Assembly: GCF_029264495.1 (NCBI RefSeq)
Contig: NZ_JARIBH010000067.1
Span: forward strand, 1 to 64,000
Direction of reading: 5' to 3'
DNA length: 64,000 nt
Source: Peptacetobacter sp.
GTDB taxonomy: Bacteria; Bacillota; Clostridia; Peptostreptococcales; Peptostreptococcaceae
Shown: piece by piece, positions 51,960-61,792 of the stretch
Numbering within the stretch: the first letter of the stretch is position 1
Layout of the letters: each line of letters starts with the position of its first letter
Made by a program: the position numbers and the translations under genes
Notes under the pieces: model-generated
Databases searched by the model: none
Seen by the model: the letters and a program-made list of their open reading frames with translations, nothing else
What the model was told of the DNA's origin: nothing

Positions 51960-53261
51960 CTAAAGTTGAACTTTTCTTCTAAGTCCTTTAGGATATCTGT
52001 TTTTTATAACTCCTCCAGATTCTTTTCCCCATCCTAAAGAAATACCTTCAACTCCTACTATTATCCATCCTCTACTTTCACCAGTATTTATAATATCACC
52101 ACTCATATATGATTTTATTTCATTTGAATCAAATTTGAAATCAGCAAAGTTTTTAACATCATTTTTATTTAAATAATGTGCTAATGCATGAGATGGCTCA
52201 AACCTATTTTTCTTTAATTCTCCTAAATGTAGTCCTTGTCTTAATAATTTTAATTTTTTAGTATCTGGAGCATCTTTTGGCATAAGATATATATTTTCAC
52301 CTCTTACAAAAAATTCTCCATCTAATTTTATATTCATAAATTTATTTTCAAATTCTCTATAAAGTTTTAATTCTTTATCTATCTTCTTAAATTTAGCTAC
52401 TTTTGTAGAACATTCTTCATCATCATGCTTTATAATTTTTGCAACAAAATGACCTTCTCCTTTTATTTTATGAGGCCACAATCTTTCTTTTAGTACAATT
52501 TCAGCATTTTCATATTCTTTTTTTAGGCCATCTATTATCTCTTCATTTTCTTCTATAGAAAAAGTACATGTAGAATATACTAATGTCCCTCCATTTTTTA
52601 ACATTTTATATCCATCTCTTATAATTTCATATTGAATATCTCTACACTCTATAACTTTAGAATAATTCCAATCTAATATAGCATTTTCATCTTTTCTAAA
52701 CATTCCTTCTCCTGAACAAGGTGCATCTATTATCACCTTATCAAAATATCCTCTAAATACTTTTAAAAGTCCTTTTGAATCTGTATTTGTTATTATACTA
52801 TTTGCTGAACCAAATCTTTCAATATTTTCTCCAAGTGCCTTTATTCTAGTATTATTTATTTCATTTGATACTAAAATTCCTGTATTGTTTAATTTTGATA
52901 ATATATATGTGGATTTTCCCCCTGGTGCAGCACACATATCCAAAACTTTTTCTCCTTCTCTTATATCAGCCTTTGGTACAACACTCATAGCTGATGGTTC
53001 TTGCATATAATAAGCCCCTGCATCATGTAATGGATTTTTGCCTGGTTTATACAAATCTTCATCATAGTAAAATCCTTCTTCTGACCATGGTATATCTTCC
53101 ATATTATAATTTAATATATTTTTTAATTTATCTTTTTCTATTTTCATAGTATTTACTCTAATTGCAGTAGTCTTTTTCTGATTATAACTTTTTATAAAAT
53201 CATCAAATTCTTCTCCTAAAATTTCTTTAACATCTTTTAAAAATCTTTCTGGTAAATTCAT
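51960..53261 (-). CDS. RsmF/RsmB-type rRNA m5C methyltransferase (NOL1/NOP2/sun)
   Basis: VLDMCAAPGGKSTYI, DAPCSGEGMFRKD, YSTCTFSIEENE. Confidence 0.92.
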   Translation of the reverse strand: MNLPERFLKDVKEILGEEFDDFIKSYNQKKTTAIRVNTMKIEKDKLKNILNYNMEDIPWSEEGFYYDEDLYKPGKNPLHDAGAYYMQEPSAMSVVPKADIREGEKVLDMCAAPGGKSTYILSKLNNTGILVSNEINNTRIKALGENIERFGSANSIITNTDSKGLLKVFRGYFDKVIIDAPCSGEGMFRKDENAILDWNYSKVIECRDIQYEIIRDGYKMLKNGGTLVYSTCTFSIEENEEIIDGLKKEYENAEIVLKERLWPHKIKGEGHFVAKIIKHDDEECSTKVAKFKKIDKELKLYREFENKFMNIKLDGEFFVRGENIYLMPKDAPDTKKLKLLRQGLHLGELKKNRFEPSHALAHYLNKNDVKNFADFKFDSNEIKSYMSGDIINTGESRGWIIVGVEGISLGWGKESGGVIKNRYPKGLRRKVQL

Positions 53262-53429
53262 ATTATCTGCTACTCAAAATATAGACAAATGAATATTTTG
53301 TCGAGTAACTTCCTCCTCTTTTTTATTTATTCATTTTTTTTAATTTTACTTATTATATAATAAAATATTATCTTTTTTCTATCAACAAAATAAGATATAT
53401 TTTGTCAATTTAATTATATAAAATACATC

Positions 53430-54263
53430 TTATCTTTCTATTTTTATCATAATTTTTGTAATATATTCATTCATATCTGAAATTGCAAAATCATTCATTC
53501 CAATTTCATAAGAATTTCCTACAAGATTTAATTTTTCTTTTTTTGCATATTCTATTATTTCTGAATATATATCTGGTAGATTATTCCAATTTCCAATTTG
53601 ATATGCGCAAATATATTCTCCTTTAGGTTTTATCGTTACTCTATTTGAATTTATATTTGGGGGTATCTGTATAAAAAGTCCATCATAATCTTCCGTTTCC
53701 CCATTTAATATTTTATCTACTGAGATAAAACTTCCTATACCTCTACAATAATCTTCTATGCTCCATATACTATTTATATGCTCTGCTATTCTTTTTATAT
53801 TTTCCTCTTCACTATAATCTTTAAATTCAAATGGTGTTAATAATAATTTTTCTTCTTCACAATTTATAATTTCTATATTATTATTTCTTCTAATTTCTTT
53901 ACATTTTTCCAATTTTTTTATTTTGTCATAAATTATATCTTTTTTCTTTTTTAATATTTCTATACTTTTTTCTATATCTTTTAATTTTTTATTTGCTAAA
54001 AGACAGAAGTAATTTTCATTTGGATTATCTAAATATTTTTTTATATCTTCTAAACCTATATTTAATTCTCTAAGCATCTTTATATATTCAAAATCTACAC
54101 CTTGTCTATAATCATAATATCTGTATCCATTTTCGCCTTTATATTTTGGTTTAAAAATTCCTATTTCATCATAATAATGCAGCGTCCTTTTATTTATTTT
54201 ATGTAGTCTAGCAAATTCTGATACTGTCAATTTTATACTTTTATCTTTTTTTAAATTATTCAT
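53430..54263 (-). CDS. MerR-family transcriptional regulator with effector domain
   Basis: TVSEFARLHKINKRTLHYYDEIGIFKPKYKGENGYRYYDY plus C-terminal GyrI-like region. Confidence 0.88.
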   Translation of the reverse strand: MNNLKKDKSIKLTVSEFARLHKINKRTLHYYDEIGIFKPKYKGENGYRYYDYRQGVDFEYIKMLRELNIGLEDIKKYLDNPNENYFCLLANKKLKDIEKSIEILKKKKDIIYDKIKKLEKCKEIRRNNNIEIINCEEEKLLLTPFEFKDYSEEENIKRIAEHINSIWSIEDYCRGIGSFISVDKILNGETEDYDGLFIQIPPNINSNRVTIKPKGEYICAYQIGNWNNLPDIYSEIIEYAKKEKLNLVGNSYEIGMNDFAISDMNEYITKIMIKIER

Positions 54264-54279
54264 AATTCCCTCTTTACTT

Positions 54280-54292
54280 TACAGTTACTGTA
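54280..54292. promoter_or_regulatory. Putative MerR-regulator operator palindrome
   Basis: TACAGTTACTGTA perfect palindrome in the merR/GNAT divergent gap. Confidence 0.6.
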
Positions 54293-54347
54293 TACTTTAT
54301 ATTAATTATATAATAAAATTTTTAAATTTTTAATATAGGAGAAAATT

Positions 54348-54974
54348 ATGAAAAAAAATATAACTTTTGAGGATTATAATGATAAGTATTTTAGAGAAAT
54401 ATCTAAGATAATAAATGATAATTGGCATTACAATGAATTAGCATCTCCAAAAACAGCAGAAATACTGTCATTTAGCTATTTGTATAGTTGTCTTTCAAAA
54501 CAGACTTTTACAAAAGTAGCTTTAATAGATGATCTTCCTATAGGGATAATTGTTGCTAACAATAAAAATAAATTTAATTTTAATCTTTTGTATAAATTAA
54601 AATTGATAAAAAATATATTTCTTTTAGCAATAAGTTCTGAAGGTCGAAAAGTTTCAAAAATTTTTGGAAATGTAGATAATATCGACAATAATCTTTTAAC
54701 TAATTTAGATAAAGATTATCCAGCAGAATTAGTTTTTTTTGCTGTTGATCCAAAATTTAAAGGTTTAGGAATAGGGCAAAGTTTATTTTTTAAAGCTATA
54801 GAATACTTTAAATTTAATAGTATCAATAGTTTCTATTTATTTACTGATACTACCTGTAATTTTGGATTTTATGAGCATTATGGTATGATACGAAAAGGAA
54901 GTTTTGATGAAACTTTAATTACTGATAAAGGAAAAAGAAAAATCTCTTTCTATATATATGATATTGATTTATAA
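54348..54974 (+). CDS. GNAT-family acetyltransferase
   Basis: AVDPKFKGLGIGQSLFFKAIEYF; RBS aggaga. Confidence 0.85.
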   Translation: MKKNITFEDYNDKYFREISKIINDNWHYNELASPKTAEILSFSYLYSCLSKQTFTKVALIDDLPIGIIVANNKNKFNFNLLYKLKLIKNIFLLAISSEGRKVSKIFGNVDNIDNNLLTNLDKDYPAELVFFAVDPKFKGLGIGQSLFFKAIEYFKFNSINSFYLFTDTTCNFGFYEHYGMIRKGSFDETLITDKGKRKISFYIYDIDL

Positions 54975-54978
54975 GTAT

Positions 54979-55030
54979 TCTAAAAAAAGTCAAGAATACT
55001 TTATATTACAAATAGTATCCTTGACTTTTA
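54979..55030. terminator. Terminator-like hairpin between convergent genes
   Basis: AAAGTCAAGaatac...gtatcCTTGACTTT. Confidence 0.75.
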
Positions 55031-55051
55031 TAAATATCTTTACTTATTTTT

Positions 55052-56047
55052 CTATTCCCAGTTAGTACCTATATTTTTTTCTACTGCTCTATCATATATC
55101 ATTTTAGCTGTAACAACATCTTGTACACCTATTCCAACACTTTTAAATATTATTATTTCATCATCCGATTCTCTTCCTGGAATTTTACCACTAACAACAT
55201 CACCTAACTCTTTATTTAAACTTTCTTTAGTAATAATTCCTTTTTTTAATGGTGTTATTATACAACCTGCTTCTTCTAAAACAGCATCGACAGAATCGCA
55301 GAATATTTTTGATGATCTTTTTATACTAATTTCATCTATTTCATGCATATTAGGCATATATGAACCTACTCCACTTATTAAAGCTCCATTTTTTACTAAA
55401 TTTCCATCAATTACTGGTACTTGTGATGTCGTAGCGAGTACTATAACATCAGCATCACTTATCGCTTCTTCTGATGATTGTGATGCAATTATTTTAGTTC
55501 CATATGATTTTAATTCTGCATTCATATCTTCTGCAAATTTTTCTCTTTTTTCTTTATTTCTACTATATACTCTAACTTCTTCAAAATCTCTAGCAGCAAG
55601 CATTGCTTCTAGTTGAGCTGGTGCTTGACCACCTGTACCTATTAATGCTCCTATTTTAGAATCTTTTTTAGCTAGTAAGTCAATAGCTGCTCCAGATGCT
55701 GCTCCTGTTCTAACCCGAGTTATATAAGTTCCATCTAATATAGAAATAACTTCTCCTGTTGTAGCATCCATTAATATAACTGTAGCTGGTACAACAGGTT
55801 TTCCTTTTTTAGCATTTTCAGGAAATACAGATACAATCTTTACCCCAGCACTTTCTAATGATTTTACATACCCTGGCATAAATAGCATACTTTCTCCCGC
55901 TCTTTCTGTACCAATATTGGTTCTTATTGGTACTATTGCATCATTTTCACAGAATGATTGATAAGCTTTTTTATCCGCTTCAATTGCATCTTTCATTGTA
56001 AATACTTTTTTTATATCTTCTTTATTTAGTAATAGCATAATATACAT
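55052..56047 (-). CDS. Ornithine cyclodeaminase/mu-crystallin family protein
   Basis: RTGAASGAAIDLLAKKDSKIGALIGTGGQAPAQLEAMLAAR, GVGSYMPNMHEID. Confidence 0.9.
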   Translation of the reverse strand: MYIMLLLNKEDIKKVFTMKDAIEADKKAYQSFCENDAIVPIRTNIGTERAGESMLFMPGYVKSLESAGVKIVSVFPENAKKGKPVVPATVILMDATTGEVISILDGTYITRVRTGAASGAAIDLLAKKDSKIGALIGTGGQAPAQLEAMLAARDFEEVRVYSRNKEKREKFAEDMNAELKSYGTKIIASQSSEEAISDADVIVLATTSQVPVIDGNLVKNGALISGVGSYMPNMHEIDEISIKRSSKIFCDSVDAVLEEAGCIITPLKKGIITKESLNKELGDVVSGKIPGRESDDEIIIFKSVGIGVQDVVTAKMIYDRAVEKNIGTNWE

Positions 56048-56072
56048 CCTTTCTTGAATAATAATTTATTTA

Positions 56073-57128
56073 CTAATCTTCATCAGATAATTTATTAACT
56101 GTACTATTATCATATAAAAAATCATCTAAAGTAGCATAATTACTTCCTGTTATTCTATTTATTTTTTGAACTAATTTTTCTCCTTCACCCTCTATAATAG
56201 CTCTATGTCTTCTTGTATATATATTTTCTCTTTCAAGTGCTATTGCTGTTTGTTCAGCTACTATTTTTATTATCTTCTTTTCTTCATCTGAAAGTATTTC
56301 TCTTTTATAACAAGCTACACCTATTACTCCAAGTGTTAAATAGTTTCCTTTTATCGGAACATAATATGCATTACTTTCAGATTTTAATAATTTATTTTCA
56401 CAATCAGAAGATTTTAGTTTGACCCCTATACCTTTTGGCTTTGCTGTTCTAAAACATTCTTTTATAACTTCTCTTTCTTTTACAAGTCTAAATAAATTTT
56501 CACTTCCATTACTATTACAGATATACACATGTGGTTCCATAAGATTTCTTCTCTCATCAGCAATTGTTATTAATACAGTTTTACCAAGAATATTCACTAG
56601 ATTTTCACCACAATTTTCAATAACCTGTTCTATATCTCGAGCTTTTAGAAAAGAACCATCTGTATTATATAGCATTTCCATTTTTTTCGCCTGTATTTTT
56701 TCTTGTTCTACTCTCTTTTTTAATTTTGATGTTATTCCTGATGCCAGCAAAGATACTGTTACCATTACTATAAAAGAAAGAGTATACATTTTTTGTTCAA
56801 CTGAAAATGTGTATCTAGGAGCTATAAATAAAAAATTATATATAAATATTGATACTACAGATGCTATTGTTCCAAATATATATCCTTCAGTAAATCTAGC
56901 TGTTAATATAGCTGCCATAACATATAATACAATAATACTTGTATTATCCATTCCACTTTTTTCAAAAAATAATGCTATTGCAGTCATTGTTCCCAACGAT
57001 ATAAGAAGTCTTATTCCATTGCCAAATACATAAGATTTTAAATGTATCTCTTCTTCATTTTGATGATATAATTTCGCTTTTTTATCTTTATAAAAATTTC
57101 TTTCTATCAAAGTTCTCCCTCCTTTCAA
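56073..57128 (-). CDS. DUF4118 (KdpD-like) membrane sensor with GAF-like domain, no kinase domain
   Basis: 351 aa; four TM block (DUF4118-like, FLFIAPRYTFSV) plus GAF-like module ending TAIALEREN; no HisKA/HATPase motif. Confidence 0.75.
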   Translation of the reverse strand: MKGGRTLIERNFYKDKKAKLYHQNEEEIHLKSYVFGNGIRLLISLGTMTAIALFFEKSGMDNTSIIVLYVMAAILTARFTEGYIFGTIASVVSIFIYNFLFIAPRYTFSVEQKMYTLSFIVMVTVSLLASGITSKLKKRVEQEKIQAKKMEMLYNTDGSFLKARDIEQVIENCGENLVNILGKTVLITIADERRNLMEPHVYICNSNGSENLFRLVKEREVIKECFRTAKPKGIGVKLKSSDCENKLLKSESNAYYVPIKGNYLTLGVIGVACYKREILSDEEKKIIKIVAEQTAIALERENIYTRRHRAIIEGEGEKLVQKINRITGSNYATLDDFLYDNSTVNKLSDED

Positions 57129-57239
57129 ATAATTGATAGACTCTTGTTTTTATTATACCTACATTATACATTAATATATATATTTGTAGGATAGAATTTA
57201 TTCTATTTAATAGTTTTTAACATTTAAAATAAATTTAAT

Positions 57240-57719
57240 TTATATATCTTTCTTTTTTAAATTTATATTGAAAGTTTTCTTTAAAAACTTTGATAAGTTA
57301 AAATTCCTAAAAATAGATGTTATAAATACTAAGGATAATGCTAATGCACCTGCTGAAGCTAGTGTTTCTGTAAGTAGATTTCCTGCTATTACATAATGTT
57401 CTAGTATAAATTCATATATTGTACGATAAACACCGAATCCTGGTACTAAAACTATAAGTGCACAAGCACTTAAAATAGTAGATGGTATCATATATATCCT
57501 TGCACAAATTTCACAATAAATATTAAACGCTATTCCAGCACTAAAAAATGCTGCTCCTGGAGCAAAATTCATATATACTACTGTAATTTTATATACAAAC
57601 CATCCAATAGCACCCCCTATTCCTGCAATAATAAGTGATTTTCCTTTTATATTAAAAAGTATTCCGAATCCTACAGCTACTCCAAATGCTGCTATTGTTT
57701 CAATTAATATTCTTAACAT
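57240..57719 (-). CDS. Threonine/serine exporter family, small (DUF3815-like) subunit
   Basis: 159 aa all-TM; SACALIVLVPGFGVYRTIYEFI. Confidence 0.82.
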   Translation of the reverse strand: MLRILIETIAAFGVAVGFGILFNIKGKSLIIAGIGGAIGWFVYKITVVYMNFAPGAAFFSAGIAFNIYCEICARIYMIPSTILSACALIVLVPGFGVYRTIYEFILEHYVIAGNLLTETLASAGALALSLVFITSIFRNFNLSKFLKKTFNINLKKKDI

Positions 57720-58495
57720 TTAAAAAAACCTCCTTTAAGATACCAATTCAGTACTAGTGACATACCAATAGCTATTGATGTTCCTATAAATAAAACTTCT
57801 GATAACTTAGCTGTTCCTGCTACTAACTGACCATCTAATATATCTCTTATTGCATTTGTAAGTGCAAATCCTGGTACTAAAAGCATTATAACTCCTGCTA
57901 TTATGTAATCCATGTTTGAAAGTATTCCAACTTCTACAAATATAACTGACATTATTGCTATAAATGCTGCCGAAATTATATTTACAAAAAATTCATTAAG
58001 TCTCATTTTTACTAAATAATCATTTAAAATTTTTGTCATTATCCCAGCTAAAAATGATACTATAAAGTCTTTTATTCCTCCTCCAAATAATATAGAAAAA
58101 GAAGATGTAACTAATCCTGCTGATAAAATAGTTATTATATTTGAATAATCATCTTTTTGAGATATTTTTTCTAATTTTTTTTCACATTCTTCTATGCTCA
58201 TTTTTTTATATGATATACCTCTAGATAAAGCATTTACTTTCTTCATCATATTTAAATCTGTAGATCTTTCATTAATTCTTTTTACCACAGAATAAACTTT
58301 ATTATTTTTATACACCGATAATAATAGTGTTGTTGGTGTTGCAAAAACTTCTGCTTCATTTATATCAAATGCCATACATAATCTTTGTATAGTTTCTTCT
58401 ACTCTATATATCTCTCCACCACATTTTAGCATCACTCTTCCAGCTTCTGCTGCAAAATTTAAAATTCTATCGATGTCTTCAAAATCTCTCTCCAT
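57713..58495 (-). CDS. Threonine/serine exporter family, large (DUF1212-like) subunit
   Basis: 260 aa; AGRVMLKCGGEIYRVEETIQRLC; LLVPGFALTNAIRDILDGQLVAG; overlaps next gene. Confidence 0.85.
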   Translation of the reverse strand: MERDFEDIDRILNFAAEAGRVMLKCGGEIYRVEETIQRLCMAFDINEAEVFATPTTLLLSVYKNNKVYSVVKRINERSTDLNMMKKVNALSRGISYKKMSIEECEKKLEKISQKDDYSNIITILSAGLVTSSFSILFGGGIKDFIVSFLAGIMTKILNDYLVKMRLNEFFVNIISAAFIAIMSVIFVEVGILSNMDYIIAGVIMLLVPGFALTNAIRDILDGQLVAGTAKLSEVLFIGTSIAIGMSLVLNWYLKGGFFKC

Positions 58496-58754
58496 TTTAA
58501 CCTCCTTTTATATTCATAAACTACTAATATTTAAATAATACTCAACTATTATACAACATTTGTCAATATTTTTTTCTATGTAATTTTTTACTTATCTATA
58601 GTAATTTTTCATTATTATTAATTTTTCTCTACTTTAATAATATATTTTTTAGAAATCATTATTTGGAAATCATTTTCTATGATATAATACATATAATACA
58701 AATATTTTAAAAATTAAAAAAATATTTTTTATTTTACTTAGGAGGATTTTTTAT

Positions 58755-59570
58755 ATGAAAATAGCTATTTGTCAAATGAAAGTTTGTAATGATAAAGATA
58801 AAAACATATCTCATGCCTTAGAAATGATAGATGAAGCCTCTAAGAATAATGCTGATATTGTAATTTTGCCAGAGATGTTCAATTGTCCTTATCAAAATAA
58901 ATATTTTCCAATATTTGCTGAAACATATCCTGATAAAACAACTAATGCATTAAAAAATTCTGCTAAAAAAAATTCTATTTATCTTGTTGGTGGTAGTATT
59001 CCTGAGTTAGAAAATGGAAAAATATATAATACTTCATTTGTATTTAATCGAAATGGAGATTTAATTGGAAAACATCAAAAAATGCATTTATTTGATATTG
59101 ATATAAAAAATGGTGTTTCATTTAAAGAATCTGATACACTTTCTGCTGGTAAAAATTTTACCATTGTAGATACTGAGTTTGGAAAAATAGGTATTGCAAT
59201 TTGTTATGATATTCGTTTTCCCGAACTTTCTCGTATAATGTCTCTGGAAGGTGCCGAACTAATTATACTTCCAGCCGCATTTAATATGACTACTGGTCCT
59301 GCACATTGGGAACTTTCTATTAGGATGAGAGCTCTTGATAATCAAGTTTATTTTGTTGGTGCAGCACCTGCTAGAGATAATTCTGCTTCTTATGTAGCTT
59401 TTGGAAATTCAATGGTTTCAGACCCTTGGGGGAATATAATAGCCGCTGCAGATGAAAAAGAATGTATCCTATATGCTGATATAGACAAATCTATTATTGA
59501 TAAGACTAGAAACGAACTTCCTTTATTGAAACATAGAAGAACAGATTTATATTCTCTGAACTTTTTTTAA
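58755..59570 (+). CDS. Carbon-nitrogen hydrolase (nitrilase/omega-amidase-like)
   Basis: ILPEMFNCPY, GKHQKMHLFDID, GIAICYDIRFPE; catalytic E-K-C. Confidence 0.9.
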   Translation: MKIAICQMKVCNDKDKNISHALEMIDEASKNNADIVILPEMFNCPYQNKYFPIFAETYPDKTTNALKNSAKKNSIYLVGGSIPELENGKIYNTSFVFNRNGDLIGKHQKMHLFDIDIKNGVSFKESDTLSAGKNFTIVDTEFGKIGIAICYDIRFPELSRIMSLEGAELIILPAAFNMTTGPAHWELSIRMRALDNQVYFVGAAPARDNSASYVAFGNSMVSDPWGNIIAAADEKECILYADIDKSIIDKTRNELPLLKHRRTDLYSLNFF

Positions 59571-59643
59571 TTTTTTTAAAAAATAGTTCAACTTTTTGTC
59601 CATTTTGTGTTATAATATATTTGCAAAAGGGAAACAAAATAAT

Positions 59644-59666
59644 AAAACCCGAATTTTTCGGTTTTT
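59644..59666 (+). promoter_or_regulatory. Hairpin in purC 5' UTR (attenuator-like)
   Basis: AAAACCCGAAtttTTCGGTTTTT, 9-bp stem with one bulged C, between a TATAAT at ~59611 and the purC RBS. Confidence 0.45.
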
Positions 59667-59713
59667 ATAAAAAAGACTATATTTAATTTTTATATATCAT
59701 TGGAGGAAAAGGC

Positions 59714-60391
59714 ATGAAAAAAGTATACACAGGAAAAACTAAAGACGTTTTTGAATTAGAAAATGGTAATTTTGAATTATTATTCAAAGATGATTGTACT
59801 GGTAAAGACGGAGTATTCGATCCAGGTGAAAACTCAATAGGTTTAACAATAGAAGGTATAGGTAGAGAAAACTTAAAAACTTCTGTTCACTACTTCGAAT
59901 TATTAAAAGAAGCAGGAATAAAAACTCATTACGTTAGTGCTAATATAGAAAATTCTACTATGGAAGTATTACCAGCTAAAGTTTTCGGTAAAGGTGTAGA
60001 AGTTATATGCCGTTACAGAGCAGTAGGAAGTTTCATAAGAAGATATGGTGACTATATAGAAAATGGAACTAAATTAGATGCTTACGTTGAAGTTACATTA
60101 AAAGATGATGAAAGATGTGACCCATTAGTAACTTCTGAAGGTTTAGAAGCTTTAGGTATAATGACTCAGGCTCAGTTCGATCAGATGAAAGAAAGAACTA
60201 GAAAAATAACTGCTGTTGTTGCTAAAGACTTAGAAGAAAAAGGATTAGAATTATATGATATAAAATTTGAATTCGGATTCTACAATGATGAAGTTATATT
60301 AATAGATGAAATAGCATCTGGTAACATGAGAGTTTACAAAGATGGAGAAATAGTTAATCCTATGGACTTAACTAAAATGATATTAGCTTAA
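59714..60391 (+). CDS. purC: SAICAR synthase
   Basis: 225 aa; [34 protein letters not shown]. Confidence 0.95.
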   Translation: MKKVYTGKTKDVFELENGNFELLFKDDCTGKDGVFDPGENSIGLTIEGIGRENLKTSVHYFELLKEAGIKTHYVSANIENSTMEVLPAKVFGKGVEVICRYRAVGSFIRRYGDYIENGTKLDAYVEVTLKDDERCDPLVTSEGLEALGIMTQAQFDQMKERTRKITAVVAKDLEEKGLELYDIKFEFGFYNDEVILIDEIASGNMRVYKDGEIVNPMDLTKMILA

Positions 60392-60417
60392 TTTCAAAAA
60401 AAATAATACTTTAAATA

Positions 60418-60451
60418 AAAAGGACACTGAATATTCAGTGTCCTTTTATTT
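60418..60451. terminator. Bidirectional terminator between convergent genes
   Basis: AAAAGGACACTGAATATTCAGTGTCCTTTTATTT. Confidence 0.9.
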
Positions 60452-61309
60452 AATTATTTTCCATTCATCAATCAATTTTTCCATAGAGTATGCTGCATTT
60501 GCTGGGCTAGTTGAAGGTAATTTTTCTATTTCTATACCTATATCATTTTTACAGTATTTATTATATAATTTAAAAGCTTTGTCACCATTTGCATATATTT
60601 TTTCTATTTTACTCTTTTTTATAATGGTATTTATATCATTTACTTCTACATCTTTTATACTGCTATCACTAGAGCCTTTTATTATACATGATTTTATAAC
60701 ATCCCAAATTGCTATATTATTTTTTAATAACATAGATTTTTTTTCATCTATATTATGAGGAAGTTCTGTTTTTGTAATCTTTGAAACTACTTCCCAGAAT
60801 CTATTTCTCGGATGTCCATAATAAAAACTCTCTTCTCTAGATTTTACAGATGGAAAACTTCCAAGAATCAAGATTCTTGAATTTTCATCATATATTGGTT
60901 CAAATGTATGATTTGCTCTTTCATACTTTTCATATTTTTTTATAAATTTTATAACTTTTTCTTCTATATTAAAAATTATCTCTTTCAATTCATCTTCATT
61001 CTTTCCATCAATGTCTTTTAATTTAAATTTCTCATCAAATTTTCTACTATTATCCAAAAAAGTTTCACCTCCTGTGGATACAATTATATCTACTTTAGGT
61101 ATTTCGGATATTAGCTTTGTATATTGATTTTTATCCATATCTATATCATAAATCTCTTTCATGATTTTTTTTATATTTTTATCTATACTTTTTAATTCTT
61201 TTCCCACTGAATATACTTCAAAAATATCTGGTGCTAATTTTTTACAAATTGCTGCTGCTATTTGACTTCTAGCTAAATTACTTATATCTACAAAAGCTAC
61301 TTTTAACAT
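60446..61309 (-). CDS. Fusion: degenerate ArsC/LMW-PTP-like domain + DNA glycosylase (deoxyinosine/uracil-DNA glycosylase-like)
   Basis: N-term LKVAFVDISNLARSQIAAAICKKLAPDIFEVYSVG (ArsC P-loop without Cys); C-term NHTFEPIYDENSRILILGSFPSVKSREESFYYGHPRNRFWEVV (UDG superfamily). Confidence 0.8.
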   Translation of the reverse strand: MLKVAFVDISNLARSQIAAAICKKLAPDIFEVYSVGKELKSIDKNIKKIMKEIYDIDMDKNQYTKLISEIPKVDIIVSTGGETFLDNSRKFDEKFKLKDIDGKNEDELKEIIFNIEEKVIKFIKKYEKYERANHTFEPIYDENSRILILGSFPSVKSREESFYYGHPRNRFWEVVSKITKTELPHNIDEKKSMLLKNNIAIWDVIKSCIIKGSSDSSIKDVEVNDINTIIKKSKIEKIYANGDKAFKLYNKYCKNDIGIEIEKLPSTSPANAAYSMEKLIDEWKIIK

Positions 61310-61367
61310 ATTCTCACCCCATTATTTATTGAAACTCTACAAATAATTTTTATAATTATATAATTTA

Positions 61368-61718
61368 TTAAATATTCTCTTTTATCAACTTTATAATTTC
61401 TTCTGTATTTAATATTCTTCCAATAGATACTACTTTTTCATTTATTACAATTCCTGGTGTAGACATAACACCATAGGTAACAATTTCTATTAAATCTTCA
61501 ATTTTTTCAATATCAGCATCAATATTTAGTATTTTAATAGCTTCTTTTACACTATCATTTACCTTATCGCACTTTTCACAACCTTCACCAAGTACTTTTA
61601 TACTAATTTTTTTACCTTGTAAATCTATATTTTCTTTTTCATCTACAATTTTATCTAATTCTTCTTCTGTTTCTTTTGTATACGATTTTTTATTTTTCCC
61701 AAATCCTAAAATTCCCAT
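61368..61718 (-). CDS. Thioredoxin-like redox-active disulfide protein
   Basis: KISIKVLGEGCEKCDKVNDSVKEAI (CxxC), MSTPGIVINEKVVSIG. Confidence 0.85.
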   Translation of the reverse strand: MGILGFGKNKKSYTKETEEELDKIVDEKENIDLQGKKISIKVLGEGCEKCDKVNDSVKEAIKILNIDADIEKIEDLIEIVTYGVMSTPGIVINEKVVSIGRILNTEEIIKLIKENI

Positions 61719-61792
61719 ATTTATTATCCACCTTTGTTATAAATTTTATATATCTTTATAATATTTATCTATTTTTATCAACATTCTCAACA

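Noticed and set aside
56419-57033. 204-aa plus-strand ORF
   Set aside because: Antisense shadow of the DUF4118/GAF gene.
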